Of a DNA stretch of 64,000 nt, positions 28,870 through 38,825 are shown one piece after another; position 1 is the first letter of the stretch, and each line of letters begins with the position of its first letter. A program made the position numbers and the translations under genes. The notes beneath the pieces are model-generated. The model was not told the DNA's origin and searched no databases. It saw nothing but the letters and a program-made list of their open reading frames with translations. Origin of the DNA: an uncultured Elusimicrobia bacterium (lineage in GTDB: Bacteria; Elusimicrobiota; Elusimicrobia; UBA1565; UBA9628); NCBI GenBank assembly GCA_903881545.1, contig CAIRTQ010000086.1, positions 1-64,000 of the forward strand, given 5' to 3'.

Positions 28870-31800
28870 TGCACCAGGAGCTTCTTGACGGTCTGAAATA
28901 CGTTTCGGCCGCCTAAGGTCTCCTCCAGCCGGATCACCGCGTAATAAACGCCGCGCGCCACGCGGCGCCCGGAGGAGTTGCTGCGGTTCCAGAGAAAGCC
29001 CTGCGGGTTCGTCGTGGGCGAGCACCCATCGACCACATAGCATCCCGCCGGCGTATCTTCGAAATCATGGGACAAAACGAGGTCCCCGTTCATGGTGTAG
29101 ATGCTCAATTTGGCGATGGCCTGAAAAGGCGTGTAGATGACGAAATTCGCGCTGTTGCCGCGAATGGGATTGGGGTAGACGAAGGAGTTCTGCTCGAATG
29201 ACTCCTTAGGATTGGACAAGTCGTTGCGCGACACCGGGATGTCGTCGATGGGATGGTCGTAGGCCAAGGCCGTGGTGGTGACCGCGCTGCCCGTCAGGCT
29301 GCTGATGGCGCTCATGTCCGTCGAGCCGATGATGCTGAAGCGGTAGATTCCGTCCGGAGCGATGCCCATCCGCAGGTCGGTCCCGTCCCACATGTCCGTG
29401 ATGTCCGTCAAAGCAGGCCGCACCCCCACGATGCGTTTGACCAGGGACGTGGTCTCATTGGGAATGGGATTGCCGTATTGGTCGAAGTTGGTGCCTGGGC
29501 GATATATCTTGATGGCCACCTTCATGGTCTGCGAGACCTGGTACAGGATGTGCGCCTGGTTGGTGGTCGCTCCGGTCAGAGGTCTGATGGCCACATCGAA
29601 GATGCGCAGCGGATTATAGGAAATGGTGATCTGCGCCGTGGCGGGCTGGGATAGGAATGTGTCCACGTCCGCGGCCACCGCGCGCACCAGGTAGAAGTCG
29701 GCCGGCGGAATATTATTATTGTCGTCGCGGCCGTCCCAGAAATCCTGCAGGAGCACCCCGCCGTCCCGCGTCTCCCCAGAGAATAGGGTGCGCACGACGG
29801 CGTTGGGCGGATTATTGTTGAGAATCTGAATGGTAACGGAGGATTGCCGGGTCATGGAATAGTTGATGGCGAAAGGAGCGAGGCCGGTGATGGTGGCGCT
29901 GGAATTGAACAGGGGCGGGACATAGGGCAGCACATTGAAGACGGGAAAGAAGATGGAGCCCCGGTTGATGACGATGTTGCCGAAGGTCTGATCCTCCGGG
30001 AAGTACTTCGGCGTGGTGGTGGACTGCGCCGCCAAGGTGTAGACGTAGCTGCCGTCCGGCTCATAGATCCCGTTAGAATCCCGGCCGTCCCAGTATTCTG
30101 TGATGTACATGCGCCCAGGGCGCATCCCGTATACGGTGTGGATAGGCGCCACCTGGGTTATGCCGTCAGGACCGACCACGTCCGTGCACAGACCGGTAAC
30201 CAATCCACTACTTGCACAGGGCGGCCAGGCCGTGGCGCTGTTGAGGATCCTGGTGCCGGGAGGATAGATGTTCCAGACGATGTTCATGGGCTGGGACAAC
30301 TGATAGCTGAACGTCGCGTAGGACGAGGTCCCGGCGAACAGCGGCGTGGTCTGCAGGTCCGTGACGCGGAAGAGGTCCGCGGTGAAAGCCACCGACACCG
30401 TGGAGACCTTCATAGGACAGAGCGGGTCGGCGGCCGCGAGCTGAGCGATATAAGTGCCAGAGCTGACCCAAAGGCCGGTGTCGTTTGTGGCGGGGTTCCA
30501 AGTCTCGGAATTCGGGAAGTTGCCGGGGCGGACGGCGTTGCTGATCAAGGTCTTGACCACGGTGTTGCCGGTGACGTCGTAGATGGCCATGTTGGTGATG
30601 GCGTCGCGGCTGAGCGAATAGCGGAACACGAAGGGATTGAGTCCGCTGACCGCGGGACTGGAGCCGATGACGGTGGCCCCGGGCGAGATCTGGCTGACGC
30701 CCACCAGCCCCCGCAGGACCGACCAGAATCCCGTCCGTGCCTGGCCGGTCCAGATCCGACGGTCGCCGTCGTTTCCGTTGAAGATGGCTCCGTTTGCCGA
30801 CGGCAGGGAGGCATAGAGAATGAACACGTAGTCTCCGTCCGTACACACCGCGTTTCCGTTTGAGTCCCGTCCGTCCCAGATGCTCTGCACCGGGGTGCGC
30901 GAGGCCTGTATCTGCTCGATGTGGCGTATCAGGGGCGCGCGAGTGCTTGGGTCGTAAGGATCAGTGCAAGATCCCAAAGTGGGAAAGAAGTCTTTGGGCG
31001 GCCCCGGGAGCGCGCCGGTGATAGGATCGCCCTCGGGCGGCACGTCCGCCTGGCCGGTAACGTTGGTGATGTCGCCGCAGAACTGGGTATTGGGAGGATA
31101 GATGTCTATGTAGACGGTGGCGGGCTCGGTCAGGGTATAACTCATCACCGCCAGGGAGGTCGAGATGGCCAGAACCGGCTGGGTCCGGATGTCCGTTATC
31201 TGAAGCGGGTCTAAGCCGAGCTGGACCGTGGTGGGGTAGGAAAGGTCCTTGCCGTACTGGTCCTGCGTGAAAGCCTGCAAAGTAGCCAGGTACAGGCCCG
31301 ACGGCATCAGGGCGCCGTTGTTGGCCCGGCCGTTCCAAGAGTCGCCGTTGACCAAGATGGGCGCTGGAGCCATACCTTCACCGGAACGCGGCTGGCCGGG
31401 GATCATATTGCGGACTACGGGGAAAGGATAAGTGGTGGCGTTTATAGTGATGTACATCGTGGCGTCCTTGCTCAACCGATAGCTGATGTTATAAGGTTGG
31501 GCGTAGACGCCAGTGGTGCCGACAACGGTCGGAGATGAACGCACGACGTGGATATTGGTGACATCGACCGTGATGGGTTTCTGCCCCACGAACGCGCCAT
31601 TACTGTCCTGGGTGGCGCCCGCCGGATAGGCGCGCTGGGCCGTGACCGTGATGTTGCCGCTGGCCCCGGTCTGGTTGGTCATGACCGTGACCCGAAACCC
31701 GAACTGGCCGTTGGCCTTGGCCAGTTGGCCCTGGATGGAGTAAGAGCCGTCCAAAAGCACACAGTAAGGCCCGATAGGATTGTTGGAAGAGTTGCTGTTG

Positions 31801-32414
31801 GCGGGCATGATACCGGGCGAATCGATGAAGAAGGTGCGCAAGGGCGGCGTGGATCCCGGATCCAACGGGTTAGACCCGTCCTTGAACTGGAACATCTCGA
31901 ATTCCACCTCGTCCAAAGCCACGCTGTCCGTGCCCGAGTTGTTGTAGCCAATCGACGCGCAGAGGAACAGGTCACTATTGCAAACATTGGCGGCGGTATC
32001 CCCGATCGGCAGGATGCCAGCGGAAGGAATGCAATTGGAAGACAAGCTAAAAGACGTCTGCTCGAACTGGATCTCCGGGTCGTTGGAGATGATGCCGGCG
32101 ATCTGATTCACAGGGAAGGGATTGGGCCCCGGACAGTGGGCCGTGTCTTTGACGCAACAGCCGGCCGGATGCTCCGTCAAGTCGCAGTTGTCGTCGCCGC
32201 CGTCACACAGGAAATGATGTCCCTTCTTATCGTACCAGCAATACTGGCCGCTGTCTTTGACGATAAAGGATTGGTCGATGAAGAGCTGGACCTGGTTCTG
32301 TGCCGAGAGCGGCGTTCCCCCGGCCAGCAGCAATAGGGCCGCGCCGAATAATATCCGGGCCGCCCACGCGCCGAGCCGATGTCTCATCATCGCAAGCATC
32401 TCCTTGGCATCCAA
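28866..32414 (-). CDS. Large secreted multidomain protein with FlgD-Ig-like repeats and C-terminal sorting-like domain
   Basis: 1182 aa; repeated WDGRDSNG..DGxYxxxL modules; C-terminal FVYPNPIRGNSANFVIYTPFQAIAKLSIYTMNGDLV..GVYYAVIRL. Confidence 0.75.
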   Translation of the reverse strand: MDAKEMLAMMRHRLGAWAARILFGAALLLLAGGTPLSAQNQVQLFIDQSFIVKDSGQYCWYDKKGHHFLCDGGDDNCDLTEHPAGCCVKDTAHCPGPNPFPVNQIAGIISNDPEIQFEQTSFSLSSNCIPSAGILPIGDTAANVCNSDLFLCASIGYNNSGTDSVALDEVEFEMFQFKDGSNPLDPGSTPPLRTFFIDSPGIMPANSNSSNNPIGPYCVLLDGSYSIQGQLAKANGQFGFRVTVMTNQTGASGNITVTAQRAYPAGATQDSNGAFVGQKPITVDVTNIHVVRSSPTVVGTTGVYAQPYNISYRLSKDATMYITINATTYPFPVVRNMIPGQPRSGEGMAPAPILVNGDSWNGRANNGALMPSGLYLATLQAFTQDQYGKDLSYPTTVQLGLDPLQITDIRTQPVLAISTSLAVMSYTLTEPATVYIDIYPPNTQFCGDITNVTGQADVPPEGDPITGALPGPPKDFFPTLGSCTDPYDPSTRAPLIRHIEQIQASRTPVQSIWDGRDSNGNAVCTDGDYVFILYASLPSANGAIFNGNDGDRRIWTGQARTGFWSVLRGLVGVSQISPGATVIGSSPAVSGLNPFVFRYSLSRDAITNMAIYDVTGNTVVKTLISNAVRPGNFPNSETWNPATNDTGLWVSSGTYIAQLAAADPLCPMKVSTVSVAFTADLFRVTDLQTTPLFAGTSSYATFSYQLSQPMNIVWNIYPPGTRILNSATAWPPCASSGLVTGLCTDVVGPDGITQVAPIHTVYGMRPGRMYITEYWDGRDSNGIYEPDGSYVYTLAAQSTTTPKYFPEDQTFGNIVINRGSIFFPVFNVLPYVPPLFNSSATITGLAPFAINYSMTRQSSVTIQILNNNPPNAVVRTLFSGETRDGGVLLQDFWDGRDDNNNIPPADFYLVRAVAADVDTFLSQPATAQITISYNPLRIFDVAIRPLTGATTNQAHILYQVSQTMKVAIKIYRPGTNFDQYGNPIPNETTSLVKRIVGVRPALTDITDMWDGTDLRMGIAPDGIYRFSIIGSTDMSAISSLTGSAVTTTALAYDHPIDDIPVSRNDLSNPKESFEQNSFVYPNPIRGNSANFVIYTPFQAIAKLSIYTMNGDLVLSHDFEDTPAGCYVVDGCSPTTNPQGFLWNRSNSSGRRVARGVYYAVIRLEETLGGRNVFQTVKKLLVQ

Positions 32415-32437
32415 GGTAACTTAAACCTGTTGCCGAA

Positions 32438-33301
32438 CTATTTCCATCGTGTTAAAAAATTGCAAAGACTCGGCCAGACGCCGCGCCGGGCCTGACCGGC
32501 TCGAACTTGCTCCTGGGCGGCCATCTCGGCGCGCCAAGCCTCGCGTTCCCGCTCCAGACGCTGCTCCCAGATCCCGGCGAGTTCCGCAATGCGCTTCTCC
32601 AAAGCGGCAGCGCTCTGAGTGACCCGGGCCCGCTCCGCTTCTCCATCCTGGCGCTCCCGCCTCTCGCGCGCGACCTCCGCCAGTGCCCCCTCCAAGGCGG
32701 CTTGGGAATTCTGGACGCTGCGGGAAAGCCTCTGGACGGCCTCCTCGGCGTGCTGGGCTTCGGCCTCGCGACGCTCGGCCAGCGCCTGCGCTTGCTGGAG
32801 GTCCAGGCGGCATTTCTGCTCCGCCTTCTCCCAATGCCGCGCCTCGTCGCGCCAGCGCGCGCCCTCGGCGGCGGCGGCTTCGCGCGCCGCGTCTACCAAT
32901 CCTTGCATCTCGAGCCGCTGCGCCGAGCGCGCCGCGCGCTCACCGGCCAAGGCTTCCTGTACTTCCTGCACGCGTAGACTACCGTCCAAAGCGTCGGCCA
33001 GGGCGCGCTCGTCGGCGCCTGCCGCGCGCTCGCGCAGGCCATGCAGCTCTTTCTCCAGCAGGGCCTGGCGCTCCTGCAAGGCACTCAAGGCCAATTCCCG
33101 GGCCTCCAGAAGCTCCGCCCAGCGCCGCTCCTGGCGCTGGTGCCGACTCTTGAGCAGGTCCACGGCCTCCCAAGCGGCATCGTTGAACGAAGCCAAGGAT
33201 ACCGGGGGTGGCCCGGGCTCAGTAGCTGCGGCGGCGGGGCCGACCTTTTCCCAAAGCCGAGAAATCTCCCGGCCCAGGTCGTCGGATATTGGTTTCTCCA
33301 C
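32438..33301 (-). CDS. Coiled-coil protein, GTG start proposed
   Basis: Ala/Glu/Arg-rich heptads from VEKPISDDLGREISRLWEKVG; the longer track ORF overlaps the upstream membrane-protein gene. Confidence 0.6.
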   Translation of the reverse strand: MEKPISDDLGREISRLWEKVGPAAAATEPGPPPVSLASFNDAAWEAVDLLKSRHQRQERRWAELLEARELALSALQERQALLEKELHGLRERAAGADERALADALDGSLRVQEVQEALAGERAARSAQRLEMQGLVDAAREAAAAEGARWRDEARHWEKAEQKCRLDLQQAQALAERREAEAQHAEEAVQRLSRSVQNSQAALEGALAEVARERRERQDGEAERARVTQSAAALEKRIAELAGIWEQRLEREREAWRAEMAAQEQVRAGQARRGVWPSLCNFLTRWK

Positions 33302-33363
33302 GGCGCCCCAGTTTAACAGGCGGGCCGGTGAATTGGTGACGGAATTGTTAAGTCGCGGCCGCC

Positions 33364-34956
33364 TCAGCGCCCGGCGCCGAACTCGATGTGGTAATCCTCG
33401 GGGTCCAAGGCCGCCGCCATGAGAAAATCCCATGAGGCACGGGGATCGTGCCGAAAATCCAGCAGCGTCCCGGCCAGGTAGTGCGCGAAGGCGTACGACA
33501 GCAGGACATCCCGCGCGTAGCTCTCCTCGCGACGCAGAGCATACCCGCGCCGCAAGACCGAAAGCTCCCAGAAATCCCCCCCGACAAGGCCGGGATCCAA
33601 AGTCTGGACCAGGCCAGCAGGAGTCAGCCCGCCCGCGGGCGTCAGGCCCAGACGCGCAAGATTCTGCAGGGACAACCCCAAAGCGAACCGCGGACTCTGG
33701 CCGGGGCCGATGTCCTGATAGTCCACGAGCCGGCGGCTGCGGCCGTCGGGCCGGGTCAGATCGAGGTAGCGCGAAGCGTAGAGCGCCGTGTCGCCGCCAG
33801 CCGCGGCGATGCTGCCGGGCGGCAAGGCCCGGCGCAAGTCCTTGACATAATCGAAGGCGCAGAAATCGTCGCGATGATAGCAGGGCCCCGCGCCGCGCCA
33901 AAGAGCGTGGCCCACCATGGCCGCCGCCAACAGCCAGGCGGCGCGCCTCCAGCGCCGGCCGACCCAGGCCAAACCGAAACCCGCCGCGACGCAGACGAGC
34001 ACCGCGGGCGCGACCAAGGCGGATTCCAGGACCGTGCGCGCCACCCATCCGCCCAGGTCGAACCGCGTCATGACGAAGAACGCCGGTCCGAAAGTCGCAA
34101 AAAGCACGGCCAGGCCCACGCAGAAACGCCGGCGGCCGCGCCAAAGCTCCACGCAGCCCAGGATGCCCAGGCCGAGCGCCAGAGGCGAAAGCGCCCCCCA
34201 AAGCTGCTCCCAAAAGCTCCCCAGAAGGCCCCAGGCCAGATCGAAGCTCATGGGCCGGCTCAGGCCCGCGGAGAGCTGCCAGGTCCCATATTCCCGGCGC
34301 GTGAGCAGCGCCCAGGCCCGGCTTGGCCCCGCGCGCAGCCAGAGGAAAGCGTAGACGCTCAAACCCAGTAGGAAGAGCGGCAGGCAGACCCGGACGAAGA
34401 TCCGCCAGTTGCGCTTGTCCGCCAGCGCCCCCTGCCAAAGGACAGCCAAACCGGGGACGGCCAGAATAAATGCTTGATGATTGACCAAAGCCAGGCCCAA
34501 GAGAAGGGCGCTCAATGCCGCGCGCCTGGGCAGCGCACCCTCGTCCCGGGACACCCCGGGGGCCAGCAGGATCATGGCCGCCAAAAACAGGCCGTGCAGA
34601 GAATACATCTCGCAGAGCAGACTAAACTTCCAAAGCGGCAGGCTGAATGCCAGCGCCAGGGCCGCGGCCGCAGCCGCCCAAGCGCCACAGGAGGCCTCCA
34701 ATATAAGGAAGACGACGGTCACGCAGCCGGCGCCTGCCGCCGCGGACATGAGGTTGAGCCGGTAAGCGGCATCGCCCCAGGGCAGAAGCCAAAGCCAAAG
34801 CCTGCCCAAAAGAACATAGAAAGGATAGCCGGGCGGGTGCGCGGGCGACAGGGTCAGGACCGCGACGGCCAGGTCCGCACTGTCGCGGGGCGCGATCGTG
34901 GGATAGGCGGTATAGACATAGACGGCGAACACTGTTAAGAAGATCAGCTTCTTCAT
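33364..34956 (-). CDS. DUF2723-like multi-pass membrane protein
   Basis: YTAYPTIAPRDSADLAVAVLTLSPAHPPGYPFYVLLGRLW, many TMs. Confidence 0.75.
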   Translation of the reverse strand: MKKLIFLTVFAVYVYTAYPTIAPRDSADLAVAVLTLSPAHPPGYPFYVLLGRLWLWLLPWGDAAYRLNLMSAAAGAGCVTVVFLILEASCGAWAAAAAALALAFSLPLWKFSLLCEMYSLHGLFLAAMILLAPGVSRDEGALPRRAALSALLLGLALVNHQAFILAVPGLAVLWQGALADKRNWRIFVRVCLPLFLLGLSVYAFLWLRAGPSRAWALLTRREYGTWQLSAGLSRPMSFDLAWGLLGSFWEQLWGALSPLALGLGILGCVELWRGRRRFCVGLAVLFATFGPAFFVMTRFDLGGWVARTVLESALVAPAVLVCVAAGFGLAWVGRRWRRAAWLLAAAMVGHALWRGAGPCYHRDDFCAFDYVKDLRRALPPGSIAAAGGDTALYASRYLDLTRPDGRSRRLVDYQDIGPGQSPRFALGLSLQNLARLGLTPAGGLTPAGLVQTLDPGLVGGDFWELSVLRRGYALRREESYARDVLLSYAFAHYLAGTLLDFRHDPRASWDFLMAAALDPEDYHIEFGAGR

Positions 34957-36446
34957 AGATCGGCGCAGGCCGGCTCGCGCCCCGGGCCGCGCTGGCGGGC
35001 CAGCTCCCGTATGGCCGCCAGCCAGGGAGAGTCCTGGCGGGCGAACAGGCCGCTCTCCTCGTCTGCGTAGGCCAGCCCCCAGCCGTTCTTGCCGCTCATC
35101 AGGTTGAATTCCGGAAATCTCCTGCTCACCAAAGCCAGTTCGGGGCGGCCCCGGTTCAGGACCGCGTCCCAGCGGCCCACGCCCATGATAAAATCAAGGT
35201 GCTCTCGATACACCTCCGAGGAATAAATCGTCTCCCGCCGCCCGTCCATGGAGACCCTCACGCGGGGTCCCAAATGGTGAAGGACATATTCCCCCCAATC
35301 GAAATGGACGACCATATTGCCATGGGCCCCGCCCGCCTTGAGCAACGCGACGGCGCGGACCGGATAGTGGGACACCTCCGGCTCCATCCGGATGCAGGAG
35401 CACTGCCGCCAGGCCACGACTGCCAGGGCCGCGGCCGCGGCAAAATGCAGGCCGGCCAGAGTAGCCCGCGCGCGGACGCCCAGGCCCGCGTCGCCGCGAT
35501 GGAACCGGTCCCAGGCGTCGGCGATATGCTCTCCCGCGAAGACCCAAAGCCCCATTACGAAGAAAAGGCTGTGGCGTACGGCCAAAAGCGGCAGCAAGGC
35601 CGTAACCGCCCATAGCGCCAGTTGCGTCCGGCTGAGGTGCCTGCGGCTCAACGCAAAGCCCAAGATGGCACAGGCCAACAGAACGACATAACCCGCGCCC
35701 GGGATGGTACGCACCGAAATCGGATTCCATTCCGAAATGTCCCAGCGCGGGCCCGTGGCCGTGCGCCAGAGGAACAGCCAAAGACTGATCCCATAGGGAT
35801 TAACCAAAGTGGCCAAGGCACAGCCCAGGCAACCCCCCAACCACTGCCGCCGCAGCAAGGCCCAAAGGAGCAGCAGGCCCAGGCCCGCGGCGAAGCCTCC
35901 ATGCAGGTTGGCCCAAAAGGCAAAGAAGAGAGGCGTCAGCCAAAGGGAGCGCCGCTCTCCAGCCTCGGCGGCGTGGATCGTGAGCAAGGTCAGGAGAAAG
36001 AACAGGAAAGAAAACACCCCAGGCCGCAATGCGCCGAAGTGGTGGGTAAACGGCAGCAAGCTCAAGGCCAGGAGCAGGTTAGCCCGTAGAGGGCTCAAGC
36101 CGCGCCGGAGCAAGAAGCGGCGACCGATCCATACGGTCAGTCCGTAGACCGCGGTTTTAAGGATGACAAGGCCAGCGGGGCCGAAGCGAGAGAACACAGC
36201 AGCGAAGACGGCTTCAGCCAGCCACTCGTGGTTGATCCAAAGCCGGCCCGCCGTCAAGTAGGAATAGGGGTCCTCCCGGATGACGCGGCCCGATGCCAAG
36301 AAGTCCCGGCCGAACCTCAGATGTCCCCAGAGGTCCGGGTCGGCCAAGGTCAAGGAGCACGCGTAAAATACCGCGCCCCAGAACAGACAGGTCAGGCTGA
36401 GGTCCCACCAACCCGACGCCCGCCGTTCTAAGCCCTGGAGGCCCAA
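34953..36446 (-). CDS. Multi-pass membrane protein, possible GT-C-like; start uncertain
   Basis: Hydrophobic protein with ADPDLWGHLRFGRDFL, DPYSYLTAGRLWINHEWLAE; TTG at 36446 is one possible start. Confidence 0.6.
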   Translation of the reverse strand: MGLQGLERRASGWWDLSLTCLFWGAVFYACSLTLADPDLWGHLRFGRDFLASGRVIREDPYSYLTAGRLWINHEWLAEAVFAAVFSRFGPAGLVILKTAVYGLTVWIGRRFLLRRGLSPLRANLLLALSLLPFTHHFGALRPGVFSFLFFLLTLLTIHAAEAGERRSLWLTPLFFAFWANLHGGFAAGLGLLLLWALLRRQWLGGCLGCALATLVNPYGISLWLFLWRTATGPRWDISEWNPISVRTIPGAGYVVLLACAILGFALSRRHLSRTQLALWAVTALLPLLAVRHSLFFVMGLWVFAGEHIADAWDRFHRGDAGLGVRARATLAGLHFAAAAALAVVAWRQCSCIRMEPEVSHYPVRAVALLKAGGAHGNMVVHFDWGEYVLHHLGPRVRVSMDGRRETIYSSEVYREHLDFIMGVGRWDAVLNRGRPELALVSRRFPEFNLMSGKNGWGLAYADEESGLFARQDSPWLAAIRELARQRGPGREPACADL

Positions 36447-37429
36447 TTCTCGAACCCCAATCCCGGATCGCAGCGCAAGGAGCCGCCCCGGAGGCCCCAG
36501 CGCAGACGATGCCAGGCGGCCTGCGCGAGCATGGCCCCGTTGTCCGTGCACAGCACGGGCGGAGGGATGCTCACGCGCAGGCCCTGCTCGCTTGCCGCAG
36601 CCGTAAATGCCGCGCGCAGGCGGGAATTGGACGCCACCCCGCCGCCCACCACGATGTCCTTGACCCCGTGGCTCTGCGCCGCGGCCACGGTCTTGCGCAC
36701 CAAGGTCTCCACCACCGCCTCCTGGAACGAGGCGCAAAGGTCGGCGACGGCGCGCCGCGTGAGAGGCTGGCCGCGGCCCTGGACATGATAGAGCACCGCG
36801 GTCTTGATCCCCGCAAAAGAGAAATCCCAGGTGCCGGGCATGAGCGGCCGGGTGAAGGGCACCGCCGCAGGGTCGCCGCCACGGGCCAGCCGGTCTATGA
36901 CCGGCCCGCCGGGATAGCTCAGGCCTAGCATGCGCGCCACCTTGTCATAGGCCTCGCCCGCGGCGTCGTCGCGCGTGCGACCCAGCAGGCGGTAGCGCCC
37001 CGGAGCCCGGCAGAGCAGCAGGTCCGTATGCCCGCCCGAGACGATGAGGGTCACCAGCGGAAAGCGCAGCCGGCCGCAGAGTTCGGCCGCGAAGACATGG
37101 CCTTCCAGATGATTGACGGCGATCACCGGGCAGCCCTCGGTCTCGCCCACCGCCAAGGCGGCCATCTTGCCCACCAGCAGGGGTCCCATCAGTCCCGGGC
37201 CTCGGGCGAAGGCCACTGCGTCAGGGCGGCCGCCGGCCTCGCGCAGCGCGGCCTCCACCACCTGGCCGATGCGCTGCAGGTGCGCGCGCGCGGCCAGCTC
37301 CGGGACCACACCCCGGTAGCGGCGGTGCAGGCGGACCTGCGAGGAGACGATATTGGAGAGGATGCGGCCGTCCTCGACCACGGCCGCGGCCGTCTCGTCA
37401 CAGGTCGTCTCGATGCCGAGGACTCTCAA
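36428..37429 (-). CDS. tsaD: tRNA N6-adenosine threonylcarbamoyltransferase
   Basis: MRVLGIETTCDETAAAVVEDG..SSQVRLHRRYRGVVPELAARAHL; GGGVASNSRLR. Confidence 0.97.
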   Translation of the reverse strand: MRVLGIETTCDETAAAVVEDGRILSNIVSSQVRLHRRYRGVVPELAARAHLQRIGQVVEAALREAGGRPDAVAFARGPGLMGPLLVGKMAALAVGETEGCPVIAVNHLEGHVFAAELCGRLRFPLVTLIVSGGHTDLLLCRAPGRYRLLGRTRDDAAGEAYDKVARMLGLSYPGGPVIDRLARGGDPAAVPFTRPLMPGTWDFSFAGIKTAVLYHVQGRGQPLTRRAVADLCASFQEAVVETLVRKTVAAAQSHGVKDIVVGGGVASNSRLRAAFTAAASEQGLRVSIPPPVLCTDNGAMLAQAAWHRLRWGLRGGSLRCDPGLGFENWASRA

Positions 37430-38808
37430 TTATCCTTGCCTTTCAGGCAGCCCAGCACGCCGCGGGCCTTGAGCAGCGCCACGGCGCGCTCCAGCGCCTC
37501 GTCGCGCACGATGTCGCTGCTCTTAGCCGCAGAGCGCGGCTTCTTGCCGGGCTCGTAGACCAGCTCCCATTGCGCGAAGAGCTTCTCGTTGATATCGCGC
37601 CCGGCCGGGACCGCGATGTCCGGAGTGATGCCGCCCGTCTTCTTCTTCTCGTCGCGATGGATGGAGCGGCCGCTGGGCGTGTAGTAGCGCGCCACGGTCA
37701 GGCGCAGCGCCGAGTTGTCCGGCAGGGGGACCACGGACTGAACGCTAGCCTTGCCGTAAGTACGCGCGCCCATGAGCACGGCACGGCGGTGATCCTGTAG
37801 TGCCCCGGCCACGATCTCCGCTCCGGAGGCGGAGGCCTCGTTGATGAGGACCACCAAGGGCAGGTCCTGGTAGGGCGCCTGGGCCGCGCCGCGGAACTCC
37901 TGGCGGGTGGCGGCGCGGCGGCCCTGCGTGTAGACGATCAGCTTGTTGCCGCCCAGGAAGCTGGAGGCGACGTCGACCGCCGCGGTCAGCAGGCCGCCGG
38001 GGTTGAAGCGCAGGTCCAGCACCAGTCCCGCCAGCCCGCCCTTGGTCAAGGCGCGCATGGCGTCGTGGAAATCCGCGACGGTGTGGCCGCTGAACTCCGA
38101 GATGCGCAGGTAGCCGATCTGGTCCTCCATGCGGCGCTGGCGCACGCTCTCGATCTTGATGCTCTCGCGGACCAGATCGAAGTCCTTCCGTGTCCCGGGC
38201 TCCTCCATGGCCTGGCCGTCCTCGTCCGCCTCGTCGCGGCCCCGCTCGGCGGCCGCCGCCTCCGCCGGCTCGGTCCAGCGCTGGACGCCGATCTTGAGCT
38301 TGGTCCCGGCCGCGCCCCGCAGCTTGTCCATGGCATCGGCGACCTGGAGGTCCTTGGCGCTCTCGCCGTCGATCGCCACGATACGGTCGCCGGGCAGCAG
38401 GCCCGCCCGGTAGGCGGGCGTGCCGGGCATGGGCGTGAGCACGGTCAGCCAGTCGTCCTTCATGTAGAGGCGCACGCCGATGCCTCCGAACTGGCCCTCG
38501 GTCTCGGCCGTGATCTCGCGATGGGCCTCGGGCTCCATGAACTGGGAGAAGGGGTCGAGCGTGCGCACCATGCCGCCGGCGGCGCCGTAGATGAGCTTCT
38601 GGGCGTCCGTATCGTCCACGTAGCTATCCTGGATGAGGTTGAGCACGTCCACCAAGAGGCTCAGTTGCTCGTAGGTCTTGTCGTTGGTGCGGGCCGCGGC
38701 CGCGGCCGGGGGCTTCCCCGGGGCCGCGGCAGGGACGGCAGCGGACGGCGCCGCGCCCCACGCCGGCGACAAGATGCAGGCCAAGACCACGCCCAGTATC
38801 GTTCTCAT
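37426..38808 (-). CDS. S41-family C-terminal processing peptidase
   Basis: PDZ plus GLVLDLRFNPGGLLTAAVDVASSFL, LVVLINEASASGAEIVAGALQDHRRAVLMGARTYGKASVQ. Confidence 0.93.
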   Translation of the reverse strand: MRTILGVVLACILSPAWGAAPSAAVPAAAPGKPPAAAAARTNDKTYEQLSLLVDVLNLIQDSYVDDTDAQKLIYGAAGGMVRTLDPFSQFMEPEAHREITAETEGQFGGIGVRLYMKDDWLTVLTPMPGTPAYRAGLLPGDRIVAIDGESAKDLQVADAMDKLRGAAGTKLKIGVQRWTEPAEAAAAERGRDEADEDGQAMEEPGTRKDFDLVRESIKIESVRQRRMEDQIGYLRISEFSGHTVADFHDAMRALTKGGLAGLVLDLRFNPGGLLTAAVDVASSFLGGNKLIVYTQGRRAATRQEFRGAAQAPYQDLPLVVLINEASASGAEIVAGALQDHRRAVLMGARTYGKASVQSVVPLPDNSALRLTVARYYTPSGRSIHRDEKKKTGGITPDIAVPAGRDINEKLFAQWELVYEPGKKPRSAAKSSDIVRDEALERAVALLKARGVLGCLKGKDN

Positions 38809-38825
38809 GCGGATATCTCCTGACG

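Noticed and set aside
28866-32414. Complete type IX secretion system
   Set aside because: Only a PorV-like protein and a CTD-like cargo are present; no SprA, PorU or GldKLMN genes seen in the window.
32438-34438. 666-aa minus ORF as a single protein
   Set aside because: Its first half overlaps the DUF2723-like membrane gene in another frame and is low-complexity Arg/Gly; only the coiled-coil part from about 33301 is supported.
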